From Desulforapulum sp034007745 (GTDB lineage Bacteria > Desulfobacterota > Desulfobacteria > Desulfobacterales > Desulfobacteraceae), in assembly GCA_034007745.1 (NCBI GenBank), contig JAVEQI010000030.1, forward strand, positions 1-43,159: DNA of 43,159 nt. Direction: 5' to 3'. The translations under genes and the position numbers were made by a program. Every line of letters starts with the position of its first letter. Within the stretch, counting starts at the first letter, position 1. The notes under the pieces were generated by a model. That model made no database searches. It saw only the letters and a list, made by a program, of their open reading frames with translations, and was not told the DNA's origin. Below, one piece after another: positions 32,216 to 40,330 of this stretch.

Positions 32216-33805
32216 ATGGATGCAAACAGAGAGCACTGGGAGAACGAAGAACTCAAACTTGAACAACGCCAGTATGAGGCTGCCTGGCCTGGGGGCCAAA
32301 AGGCCGTTGATAAACTCGCAAAAAAGAACAAACGCCCGGTCCGGGAGCTGATCAACGAGCTAATCGATCCCGGCACCCGATTCTTCGAACTGTCCATGCT
32401 GGCAGGCTTTGGCATGGGTTATCCTGGAGTGCCGGACGTTCCCTGCGGCGGCATCGTCACAGGGGTCGGCAAGATCCACGGCAACTGGACCATGATCATC
32501 GGCAACGACTCCAGAGTCAAGGCCGGCACCTATTTCCCCATCACCCTGAAAAAACACATGCGGGCCCAGGCCATTGCCGACACCTGCGGGCTGAACTGCG
32601 TTTATATTGCAGATTCAGGCGGCGCCTTTCTGCCCATGCAGATCGATGTCTTTCCCGACGACCAGCACTTTGGCTCGCTGTTTTACAACATGGCCAGGAT
32701 GTCGGCCAAGGGGTTGAAGCAGATAACCCTCAGCACGGGGGGAAACACGGCAGGCGGGGCCTACATCGTTTTCATGGCCTGCGAGTCCATCATGATCGAC
32801 CAGCAGAGCTTTTCCTTTCTTGGCGGTCCGCCCCTTGTAAAAATGGCCCTTGGGGAAACCATAACGGCGGAAGAGCTGGGCGGCGCCAGGACCCACACGG
32901 AAATTTCAGGCGGTGCCGACCACCTCTGCTTTGATCAGTCCGAAGGAGTTGCCAGGATCAGGGACATTCTCTCCATGGAGAAACCCCAGATGGTCAGCCT
33001 GCACCGTTACCAGGCCGAGGAACCGGCCGTGGACCAGCAGAGTATCTACGACCTCATGCCGATCTCGGACTCCCAGGGAATCGATGTGAAGAGCATCATC
33101 CACACCCTTGCAGATGGAAGTGTTTTCCATGAGTACAAGGAGAACTATGCACCAGGAAGGGGAGACAACATCGTTGCGGGCAAGATCCGCATCAAGGGAA
33201 TGCCCGTGGGGGTGATCGCATCCAACAAGGTGGGGATCATCTTTTACGAGGCGGCCCGCAAGGCAACCGAGTACATTGTGCGCTGCTCCCAGGAGAAAAT
33301 CCCCCTGCTCTTTATCCAGAATGCGCCAGGATTCATGGTGGGGTCTGAGTCAGAGCACATGGGCATTGGAAAATACGGGTCAGACATGGTAAGGGCCGCG
33401 GCCTGCGCCCAGGTACCCAAGATTCAGCTGGTGATAGGACCAGACAACGGGGCCGCCAACTACGGAATGTGCGGCAGGGCCTACAAGCCCCACTTCCTCT
33501 TTTCCACCATGCGGGCGAGAACCTCGGTGATGAGTGGCAAGAGCGCAGGCGGGGTGCTTCTCTCCATTGAAGAGGCCAAGAGCAAACGGTCGGGTAAACC
33601 CATGTCCGAAGAGGACAAGGAGACCTTCCGCCAGAAAATGATTGACAAGTACGACGGCGAGGCCCATCCCTTTTACTGCGGGGCAAGGCTCTTGACCGAC
33701 AGGGTGCTGAAGTTCTCCGAAATAAGAGAATGGCTTGCCATGGGATTTGAGGTAAGCCTGCTCAAACCCGTTGGCGAACCATCGTTTGGCAACTTCAGGT
33801 TCTAG
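32216..33805 (+). CDS. Acyl-CoA carboxylase carboxyltransferase subunit, MCC-beta-like
   Basis: A 529-residue protein with tandem crotonase-like carboxyltransferase halves, as in propionyl/methylcrotonyl-CoA carboxylase beta subunits: ADSGGAFLPMQ and LSTGGNTAGGAYIVFMA in the N half; PLLFIQNAPGFMVGSESE and MCGRAYKPHFLF in the C half. It moves carboxylate between biotin and an acyl-CoA. Neighbours suggest 3-methylcrotonyl-CoA to 3-methylglutaconyl-CoA. No biotin carboxylase or biotin-carrier gene is in this window, so the partner must be elsewhere, or the enzyme works in the decarboxylating direction with another partner. Confidence 0.85.
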   Translation: MDANREHWENEELKLEQRQYEAAWPGGQKAVDKLAKKNKRPVRELINELIDPGTRFFELSMLAGFGMGYPGVPDVPCGGIVTGVGKIHGNWTMIIGNDSRVKAGTYFPITLKKHMRAQAIADTCGLNCVYIADSGGAFLPMQIDVFPDDQHFGSLFYNMARMSAKGLKQITLSTGGNTAGGAYIVFMACESIMIDQQSFSFLGGPPLVKMALGETITAEELGGARTHTEISGGADHLCFDQSEGVARIRDILSMEKPQMVSLHRYQAEEPAVDQQSIYDLMPISDSQGIDVKSIIHTLADGSVFHEYKENYAPGRGDNIVAGKIRIKGMPVGVIASNKVGIIFYEAARKATEYIVRCSQEKIPLLFIQNAPGFMVGSESEHMGIGKYGSDMVRAAACAQVPKIQLVIGPDNGAANYGMCGRAYKPHFLFSTMRARTSVMSGKSAGGVLLSIEEAKSKRSGKPMSEEDKETFRQKMIDKYDGEAHPFYCGARLLTDRVLKFSEIREWLAMGFEVSLLKPVGEPSFGNFRF

Positions 33806-33899
33806 CTCGACTGTGCCGGATCAACCCCTTTACCCCTGCCTCCTCCGTGCCTCCGGGCACTGGCGGCCAGACGAAAACCACCATTGGGAGACAACGACC

Positions 33900-35033
33900 A
33901 TGACAGAGTATGATTACTGGAAAATCTTTCCAAAGATGCCAAGAAAAGTAACCATCGGAGATATCACCGTGCGGGACGGATTCCAGCACGAGGAAAAGTT
34001 CATATCAACGGCCGCAAAGAAATTCTACCTGGAGGAACTCATCTTTGCGGGCTGCCGCCACATCGAAGTGACCAACCTTGGGAACCCCTATCTCATGCCC
34101 CAGTTCAGGGATGCTGAGGAACTTCTGACCTATCTCAGGGGAGATCTGTTCAAGAAGAAATGCAAAAAAAGAGGGATCGACACCAACGACATCTCCCTCA
34201 CCTGCATCACCATAAGGGAACCCGCCGTTGACAGGGCCATCGAGCTTAAAAAACAGGGAATCGGACCGGACCGCATCCTGATGATGGTTTCCACGGAAGA
34301 GCAGCACCACTTTGCAAACTCCGGCACCACCCTTCCCAACTACTGGAAGGAGGCCGAACGATCTATAAAAAAATGCAACGACGCCGGCATCAAGATGTGC
34401 GGCACGGTGAGCACCATCTGGGGCAGCCCCATCGGCGGCGCAACCGACATGAAGGACGCCGTGCGCTTTGCCAAACGCTGGCTTGATATAGGAGCCCATG
34501 ACGTGGAGCACGCCGACCACGACGGCAGCGCCTCAGCAGCCGAAGTTTACCGCTACTTCTCCATGGTGCTCGACGCAATGCCCGATCCAAGGCTCCACAT
34601 CGCCCATTTCCACGAGACCAAACGCATAGCCGCAGCCTCGATCCTTGCCTGCCTCCAGGCCGGGATCATCAACTTTGAGGCAACCCTTGGGGGCCTTGGG
34701 GGCCAGCCTGCAAACTTCCTTGACGACTGTCCCATAAAGGGCACGGGGGAATATTATTACGAAGATCCAAGGTATGTGGGACTTGTCTGCCTGGAAGACA
34801 CCCTGGTGCAGATCGACGAGATGGGCATCGACCATGGCTGGGATATAGACAGGGTTTTGTGGCTCGGCAAACAGATCGAAAGGACCGTGGGTCGCCGCCT
34901 CAGAAGCGATGCGGTTGTTAACGGCAGAACCCTCAAGGAGGGTCACATGCATTTTGCAAGACCCGGCCTTGCCAAACTAAAAGAGAAATTAGGAGAAAAA
35001 CCAGACCAACTGCTGCCCCAGGGTTGGGAATAA
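33900..35033 (+). CDS. HMG-CoA-lyase-like (HMGL family) enzyme
   Basis: A TIM-barrel enzyme of the HMGL/DRE-metallolyase superfamily, 377 residues. The metal and substrate residues are visible: Arg25-Asp26 (TVRDGFQHEE), His236 and His238 (HIAHFHETK). The loop that in HMG-CoA lyases reads GLGGCPY, with the essential Cys, here reads GLGGQPANF, so Gln269 replaces it. It could be a divergent HMG-CoA lyase or act on a related 3-hydroxyacyl-CoA. The start at 33900 (GGGAG upstream) is chosen over a longer frame overlapping the carboxyltransferase gene. Confidence 0.78.
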   Translation: MTEYDYWKIFPKMPRKVTIGDITVRDGFQHEEKFISTAAKKFYLEELIFAGCRHIEVTNLGNPYLMPQFRDAEELLTYLRGDLFKKKCKKRGIDTNDISLTCITIREPAVDRAIELKKQGIGPDRILMMVSTEEQHHFANSGTTLPNYWKEAERSIKKCNDAGIKMCGTVSTIWGSPIGGATDMKDAVRFAKRWLDIGAHDVEHADHDGSASAAEVYRYFSMVLDAMPDPRLHIAHFHETKRIAAASILACLQAGIINFEATLGGLGGQPANFLDDCPIKGTGEYYYEDPRYVGLVCLEDTLVQIDEMGIDHGWDIDRVLWLGKQIERTVGRRLRSDAVVNGRTLKEGHMHFARPGLAKLKEKLGEKPDQLLPQGWE

Positions 35034-35059
35034 TATACAAAACAGGCCCAGGAGGGACC

Positions 35060-35695
35060 ATGCAAAAAGATAAGAACCTGCCCCACATAAACGTAGACTA
35101 CTTTGAAAATCTCACCGGTGAAATCAAACCCTCAGCCCCGGGTGAGATCGATGAGGTGGGGCTGCGCATCAAAAAGCTGAGGGAAAAAAAAGGACTGTCC
35201 ATTGACGAGGTTTCAAACCTCACAGGTTTTGACAGCCAGCGCCTCAAGGACATTGAAAGTGGAAAAGTCCAGCCCCAGCTGGGAACGGTCATGAAACTTT
35301 CCAGGGCCCTTGATTCAGCCCTTGGAAGACTTGTCTCAGGTGTTGGGTCCCAGCTCTATTCAATCACCCGGAAAAACGAGAGAAAGAAGATCTCCCGATC
35401 AACCTCCCATAAGGAGCATAAAAACATCTACTCCTACATGAGCCTCGCCCCGGAGGTCCAGGGACGCCACATGGAGGCCCTGATCGTTCAGCTTGAAGAA
35501 AACCCGGACAAGGAGGTTTCCGTTCATAACGGCGAGGAGTTTATCTATGTTCTGGACGGTGTAGCCGAACTATCCATCGGAGGTAAAATTTATGAGCTCG
35601 AGCCCGGGGACTCGGTCTACTACCTTTCCACCACCCCCCATCTCATCACAGGAAAGAACGGCAGGGCAACCATCCTTGCAGTGCTCTACGAATAA
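35060..35695 (+). CDS. Helix-turn-helix (XRE) regulator with cupin domain
   Basis: A 211-residue transcription regulator. The HTH is at about 37-90 (LRIKKLREKKGLSIDEVSNL, then IESGKVQPQLGTVMKLSRAL). The C-terminal cupin at about 120-205 includes VHNGEEFIYVLDGVAEL and LEPGDSVYYLSTTPH, and probably senses a small metabolite. AGGAGG lies before the ATG. Being inside the catabolic operon, it may fine-tune it in addition to the TetR protein. Confidence 0.87.
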   Translation: MQKDKNLPHINVDYFENLTGEIKPSAPGEIDEVGLRIKKLREKKGLSIDEVSNLTGFDSQRLKDIESGKVQPQLGTVMKLSRALDSALGRLVSGVGSQLYSITRKNERKKISRSTSHKEHKNIYSYMSLAPEVQGRHMEALIVQLEENPDKEVSVHNGEEFIYVLDGVAELSIGGKIYELEPGDSVYYLSTTPHLITGKNGRATILAVLYE

Positions 35696-35715
35696 CCAGG
35701 CACGGCCGGAGCCAG

Positions 35716-35781
35716 AGTTAGCTTTTAGCAGTTAGCAGTTAGCTGTTAGCTAAAAGCTAAGAGCTAACTGCTAAAAGCTGA
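35716..35781. repeat. Heptad array with perfect 17-bp inverted arms
   Basis: AGCTTTTAGCAGTTAGC (35720-35736) is repeated in inverse at 35763-35779 without mismatch. Between them lie further TTAGCNN and GCTAANN units. The array can form a stable hairpin in the operon between the regulator and acetoacetyl-CoA synthetase genes. Confidence 0.85.
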
Positions 35782-35787
35782 TAAAGA

Positions 35788-35834
35788 GGGCTCTAAAGTC
35801 GAGACTTAGACAGTGATGTTTCGACGGGAATTTC
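35788..35834 (+). repeat. TCGAGAC...GTTTCGACGGGA repeat shared with 11777-11824
   Basis: GGGCTCTAAAGTCGAGAC, six to seven variable bases, GTGATGTTTCGACGGGAATTTC. The segment after the nested palindrome at 11602 has the same series (GGGCTGTAAAATCGAGAC ... GTGACGTTTCGACGGGAGTTTC). The TCGAGAC/GTTTCGA arms are nearly inverted copies. Confidence 0.7.
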
Positions 35835-35860
35835 CCAACGACCCTAGACAGGAGAAAGCA

Positions 35861-37810
35861 ATGGCAAAGCTTTTATGGACACCGTCAAAAGAACGTATTG
35901 AAAGCACCAACATGTATAGGTTTATGCAGGAGATCAACAGGGATCAGGGTACAGACTTTAAGACCTATGATGATCTTTACCAGTGGTCGGTTGAAAACCT
36001 TGAGCTGTTCTGGGCAAAGGTGTGGGAATTCCTCGGTATAAAATCATCAACCCCCTACGACAGGGTTATCGACGACCCCAAAAAAATGCCCGGAGCCACC
36101 TGGTTTTCCGGAGCCCGGCTCAATTTTGCCGAGAACCTGCTGAGAAACCGCAACGATAACACGGCCCTGATCTTTCGAGGTGAAGACCGGGTTCGCCGCA
36201 CCCTGACCTTTAACGAGCTTTACCTTGAAACGGCCGCCGTTGCATCGGCCCTTAAAAAAGCCGGGATAAAACCCGGTGACCGGGTAGTTGGTTTTATTCC
36301 AAATATGCCAGAGGCGATCATTGCCATGCTTGCGGCAACGAGCATCGGCGCAACCTGGTCCTCGTGTTCGCCTGATTTCGGCATCAAGGGGGTGCTTGAC
36401 AGGTTCGGCCAGACCCGGCCAAGGGTGCTGTTCACGGCCGACGGGTATTTCTTCAAGGGCAAACCCCAGGACAGCCTTGAAAAAATCGCAGGCATTTTAA
36501 AGGAGCTGCCCTCGATTGAACGGGTGGTGGTCGTTCCCTATGTCAAAGAAAAACCCGATATCACAAACATTCCCAGCGCCGTTTCTTTTGATGATTTTAA
36601 AGACACCGGGGCAACTGAAATAGAATTTGAACAGCTCCCCTTTGACCATCCGCTGTATATCATGTACTCATCCGGCACCACGGGGCTTCCAAAGTGCATG
36701 GTCCAGAGTGGAGGGGGGGTGCTTTTACACCAGCTGAAAGAGCTTGTGCTGCACACCGACCTTAAACCCGACGACACCATATTCTATTTCACCACCTGCG
36801 GATGGATGATGTGGAACTGGCTTACGGCATCCCTTGCCACCGGAGCAACCCTGGTGCTCTTTGACGGCAACCCCTTTCATCCAGGCCCTGAAACCCTTTG
36901 GCAAATGGCAGAAGATGAAGGAGTCACGGTTTTCGGCACAAGCGCCGGCTATATCGCAGCCCTTAAAAACGCAGGCGTAAAGCCTGGTAAACAATTTGAT
37001 CTTTCGGCCTTGAAGGCGGTTCTATCCACCGGCTCTCCCCTGTCAAAGGAAGACTTTGGGTTCATCTACGACGAGGTGAAATCAGACATCCAGCTTGCCT
37101 CCATTTCAGGCGGCTCCGATCTCAACGGCTGCTTTGCCCTTGGCAATCCCATGGGACCTGTCTATGCCGGGGAACTGCAATGCAGGGGCCTTGGCATGAA
37201 GGTGTTTGCCTATGACGAAAACGGACAACCAGTTGTGGGCAAACAGGGCGAGCTTGTATGTACGGCCCCCTTCCCCTCCATGCCCATCAGCTTCTGGAAC
37301 GATGATGACGGTTCACGGTATGAGGCGGCCTATTTCCTCGATTTCCCCGGCGTCTGGGCCCACGGAGACTTTATCGAGATCACCGAACGGGGTGGGGTGA
37401 TCATGTATGGAAGGTCTGATGCAACCTTGAATCCCGGAGGTGTGCGCATCGGCACGGCTGAAATATACCGCCGCCTCGAGCAGATGCCGGAACTTGAAGA
37501 CAGTGTTGTAATCGGCCAGAACTGGGAAAATGACGTGCGGGTGATCCTGTTTGTAAAGCTTAAACAAGGAATTGAGCTCAACGATGAGCTTGTTAAAAAG
37601 ATCAAGGCCGACATCCGGCAAAACGCTTCCCCCCGCCATGTGCCGGCCAAAGTACTGGCGGTCCCGGACATCCCCTACACCCTTAACATGAAAAAGGTAG
37701 AACTTGCCGTTCGAAAGGTTGTCCACGGCCAGGAGGTAAAGAACAAAGACGCCCTTAAGAACCCCGAAGTCCTCGATTTTTTCGCCAACATGGAGGAGCT
37801 TCGATCCTGA
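35861..37810 (+). CDS. aacS: Acetoacetyl-CoA synthetase
   Basis: An ATP-dependent ligase converting acetoacetate to acetoacetyl-CoA. Its 649 residues match the AacS subgroup of ANL enzymes: N-terminal NMYRFMQEINRD and WSVENLELFWAKVWEFLGI, P-loop YSSGTTGLPKCMVQSGGG near 270, and TTCGWMMWNWL, GSDLNGCFALGNP and YGRSDATLNPGGVRIGTAE. It would follow the HMG-CoA-lyase-like step and feed acetoacetyl-CoA to the thiolase. The start at 35861 has GGAG 6 nt upstream; a longer frame extends into repeat DNA. Confidence 0.93.
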   Translation: MAKLLWTPSKERIESTNMYRFMQEINRDQGTDFKTYDDLYQWSVENLELFWAKVWEFLGIKSSTPYDRVIDDPKKMPGATWFSGARLNFAENLLRNRNDNTALIFRGEDRVRRTLTFNELYLETAAVASALKKAGIKPGDRVVGFIPNMPEAIIAMLAATSIGATWSSCSPDFGIKGVLDRFGQTRPRVLFTADGYFFKGKPQDSLEKIAGILKELPSIERVVVVPYVKEKPDITNIPSAVSFDDFKDTGATEIEFEQLPFDHPLYIMYSSGTTGLPKCMVQSGGGVLLHQLKELVLHTDLKPDDTIFYFTTCGWMMWNWLTASLATGATLVLFDGNPFHPGPETLWQMAEDEGVTVFGTSAGYIAALKNAGVKPGKQFDLSALKAVLSTGSPLSKEDFGFIYDEVKSDIQLASISGGSDLNGCFALGNPMGPVYAGELQCRGLGMKVFAYDENGQPVVGKQGELVCTAPFPSMPISFWNDDDGSRYEAAYFLDFPGVWAHGDFIEITERGGVIMYGRSDATLNPGGVRIGTAEIYRRLEQMPELEDSVVIGQNWENDVRVILFVKLKQGIELNDELVKKIKADIRQNASPRHVPAKVLAVPDIPYTLNMKKVELAVRKVVHGQEVKNKDALKNPEVLDFFANMEELRS

Positions 37811-37846
37811 AGTTCAACAATCAAAAAAAGCCCCATAAGGAGCCCC

Positions 37847-38626
37847 ATGACTGACAAACAACCGGTTCTCATGGAAAAAGAGAACGGGGTGGGAACCATC
37901 ACCCTGAACAGACCAGAACAGAAGAATACCTTTACCCAGGAATTTGCGGCCCTCTTGAACCGTTACCTCAAAGACCTTGACGAAGACGACGGAGTAAGGG
38001 TTGTGGTGATAAAGGCTGCTGGGAAACACTTCTCAACCGGCATAGACCTTGCTGAGTTTAAAGACAAATCCCCTGGGGAACTAAGGGCCATGATCGCAAA
38101 AATGGACCAGCACAACAAGACAATTGCCCAGATGAAAAAACCTGTGATCGCATCGGTAAAGGGCTATGCCATTGCCAATGGTGCGGGCCTTGTGTTTGCC
38201 ACAGACCTTGCCATTGCATCTGAAAGTGCAAAGTTCGGAACAACTGCCATCAATGTGGGGCTCATCTGCCTTGGACCTGGCGTTCCCCTCTCCCGTCTTG
38301 TACCAAGAAAAAAGCTTCTGGAGATGGTTCTTGGAGGGGATATCATCGATGCAAAGGAGGCCGAGCGCCTTGGGATGATAAACCGGGTGGTTCCCGACGA
38401 TCAGCTGGATTCGGCAACCATGGAGTTTGCCGAAAAACTCGCAAAAAAAAGCCCCCTTGCCGTGGAGTGCGGTAAAAGGGGCATCTACGGCATGTCCGAC
38501 CTGCCCTATCACCAGGCCCTGGACTACATGGGAGAGATGTTCACCCAGCTTTGCGCCACCAATGATGCAAAGGAAGGGCTTGCCGCATTCCAGGAGAAAC
38601 GGGAGCCCAGATGGACAAAAACATAG
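37847..38626 (+). CDS. Crotonase-family protein lacking both hydratase glutamates
   Basis: A 259-residue crotonase-fold protein with the CoA/oxyanion strand HFSTGIDLAEF and the second oxyanion segment KGYAIANGAG. The positions of the two catalytic Glu of enoyl-CoA hydratase are Gly114 (NGAGLVFATD) and Ala134 (FGTTAINVG), so ordinary hydration is unlikely. Other crotonases use other residues for isomerase, hydrolase or lyase chemistry, so the reaction is open. It sits 36 bp after aacS, and its 3' end overlaps the methyltransferase start by 16 nt. Confidence 0.85.
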   Translation: MTDKQPVLMEKENGVGTITLNRPEQKNTFTQEFAALLNRYLKDLDEDDGVRVVVIKAAGKHFSTGIDLAEFKDKSPGELRAMIAKMDQHNKTIAQMKKPVIASVKGYAIANGAGLVFATDLAIASESAKFGTTAINVGLICLGPGVPLSRLVPRKKLLEMVLGGDIIDAKEAERLGMINRVVPDDQLDSATMEFAEKLAKKSPLAVECGKRGIYGMSDLPYHQALDYMGEMFTQLCATNDAKEGLAAFQEKREPRWTKT

Positions 38627-39438
38627 ACGATCATTACAGCTCAGACGACCTTGAACTCAAAATAAGAGAGGCCCTTGAACTTGCAGGCAAAGATCCGGAC
38701 CGCCTTGAGCTCAGGGACATCTCGATCATTGACCAGCTCCACACCGGGGGGCATCTGGCCACCCAGGCCCTGGGCGAACGTTGCGGCCTTGCATCAACGG
38801 ATAAAATCCTCGATGCAGGCTGCGGCATCGGCGGGTCTTCGCGATTTTTAAGCGAAAACTTCAACAGCTCTGTAACGGGAATCGATATAGTGGAGGTCTT
38901 TGTAAGGGCAGCCAGGATGCTCACCCGGGCCACAGGTCTCGAGGACAGGGTCTCGTTTATCCAGGGCGACCTTAAAAATATTGACATTGAAGACAACTCC
39001 TTTAACGTGGTCCTGTGCCAGCACACCCTGATGAACATTGCCGACAAACAAAAGACATTCAGGGAGTTTCACAGGGTTTTAAAACCTGGCGGCCGGCTGA
39101 TTCTCCATGAAATAGTCCAGAAGGAGAACCTGGCGATTCATCTGCCCGTGCCCTGGGCTGACTCCCACGGGATCTCGTTCCTTGAAACCCGGGAACACCT
39201 CACCTCCCTGGCCATGGAAACGGGATTTACCCCTGACTTTATCAATGATGCAACCGATCAGGCAAAAGAATGGTGGCAAAAGGTGCTGGCGGCAGCCCCC
39301 AAAAAAGGAGCACCTCCCCGACCCCTTGGCCCCCACATCATTTTCGGAAACAACGGCAGAGAGTTCGGCCGAACCATGACGGCCAACCTCGATGAGAACC
39401 GCATAGGACTTATGGAGGCGCTTTTTATCAAAACCTGA
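38611..39438 (+). CDS. SAM-dependent methyltransferase (class I)
   Basis: A 275-residue Rossmann-fold methyltransferase with motif I LDAGCGIGGSSRFL (67-80), motif II-like ITGID-type acidic end in VTGIDIVEVFVRAA, and NVVLCQHTLMNIADK (motif IV region). The set resembles small-molecule C/O/N-methyltransferases of the tocopherol/sarcosine group. The substrate is unknown; its presence at the end of an acyl-CoA operon is unexpected. GGGAG lies within the upstream gene and the start overlaps it by 16 nt, so translation is probably coupled. Confidence 0.85.
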   Translation: MDKNIDDHYSSDDLELKIREALELAGKDPDRLELRDISIIDQLHTGGHLATQALGERCGLASTDKILDAGCGIGGSSRFLSENFNSSVTGIDIVEVFVRAARMLTRATGLEDRVSFIQGDLKNIDIEDNSFNVVLCQHTLMNIADKQKTFREFHRVLKPGGRLILHEIVQKENLAIHLPVPWADSHGISFLETREHLTSLAMETGFTPDFINDATDQAKEWWQKVLAAAPKKGAPPRPLGPHIIFGNNGREFGRTMTANLDENRIGLMEALFIKT

Positions 39439-39485
39439 TCGGCAGAGCTTTATTTAAGGGTATCACCAAACAAATAGAAAAAAGA

Positions 39486-39524
39486 AAAAGGGCTTTGATC
39501 ATCCATTTTGATCAAGGCCCTTTT
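39486..39524. terminator. Bidirectional rho-independent terminator
   Basis: AAAAGGGCTTTGATCA pairs with TTGATCAAGGCCCTTTT (one G-T pair). Rightward it is followed by TTTTAT, leftward by TTTTTCTTTTTT. It lies 48 bp after the methyltransferase and would end the long catabolic operon as well as the leftward small gene at 39640. Confidence 0.85.
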
Positions 39525-39639
39525 ATCGTTCGAGCTATAAAACTTGTGTTCGTTAACTGATTCCGTCAAAAAATAGGAACCCAGGTTTGAGAATGAAGCT
39601 GTATTGATGGTAATCACGTTCCCTTCAATCGGATAAATC

Positions 39640-39873
39640 TTAATCTTTAATCTGGCTGACCTCAAGCCCCAGGCTGACGCATTGTTGTCCAGCCATACAT
39701 TTTTTCAAGTCCTCGTCCTCAAGAAAATGCTTGGCTTCACGGTTCCCTTTTTTAAGAAACAAGACCCACATTTTTTGATCTTCATCGTATTCAACCTTAA
39801 TATCTATTCCACATAGGCCAATATCGGGATAAATACTTTTAATCTTCTCACAAAGTTCATTTTTATCGTACAT
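39640..39873 (-). CDS. Small hypothetical protein (77 aa)
   Basis: A hydrophilic 77-residue protein starting MYDKNELCEKIKSIYPDIG. It has four Cys (8, 21, 59, 65), predicted alpha-beta character (IDIKVEYDEDQKMWVLFL) and no family I recognise. The AAAAGGAGG 6-8 nt upstream of the ATG at 39873 is a strong ribosome site and the main support for this start and for the gene being real. The terminator at 39486 lies downstream. Confidence 0.7.
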   Translation of the reverse strand: MYDKNELCEKIKSIYPDIGLCGIDIKVEYDEDQKMWVLFLKKGNREAKHFLEDEDLKKCMAGQQCVSLGLEVSQIKD

Positions 39874-40237
39874 TGAGAGCCTCCTTTTAAATTTTCTATT
39901 ACCAGTTAAAAAGTTTTCCCCTATTACAGAGTACATGCTGCTTTTTCTTTTTATAAAACCTTCTAAAACACTGATTTTCATGTCAGGATATCTGAATTAA
40001 CACTTTCAATTATAGGTATAAAAAAGAATAATACTTTTAACGAACAATTCAACCCTGACCCGGTGCTTGGCTTCAGCATACTTTCCGTTGAAGTGAGTCT
40101 TCCATCTTCGCTTAAGGGACTGGGGAAAAATGAGATTCACCATGTTTATTATTTTTTGGTTGAAAAAAACCTCACAATTGCATACATCTTTGCGATTAAA
40201 GCATGATCAATGCCCAAAGAGGGAAGGAGAAAACTTT
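39874..40237. other. AT-rich spacer with a start-less open frame
   Basis: No repeat copies are present here. On the plus strand one frame is open from about 39969 to the TGA at 40204-40206, about 78 codons including LGFSILSVEVSLPSSLKGLG and HHVYYFLVEKNLTIAYIFAI. It has no ATG and no ribosome site. It may be a decayed gene or chance. Confidence 0.35.
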
Positions 40238-40330
40238 ATGTTTAAACATTCCTGGGAAAAATATATGAACTCCATGTCGGAAGAGGATCGAACCATCATT
40301 ATCGAAAAGTACGACAAAAAGAAATTTTAA
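40238..40330 (+). CDS. 30-aa small ORF coupled to the glycosylase gene
   Basis: ATG at 40238 is preceded by GGAAGGAG at good spacing. It encodes 30 residues (starting MFKHSWEKYMNSMSEEDR, ending in the lysine-rich KYDKKKF). Its TAA overlaps the ATG of the next gene (TAATG), the classic arrangement for translational coupling. It may be a leader peptide or a small functional protein; the family is unknown. A longer in-frame ORF begins at 40130 without a ribosome site. Confidence 0.6.
   Translation: MFKHSWEKYMNSMSEEDRTIIIEKYDKKKF

Noticed and set aside
39450..39665. 71-codon minus-strand frame overlapping the end of the 77-aa gene
   Set aside because: Its second half runs through the strong bidirectional terminator at 39486-39524, it needs a TTG start with a weak ribosome site, and the residues resemble no known protein.
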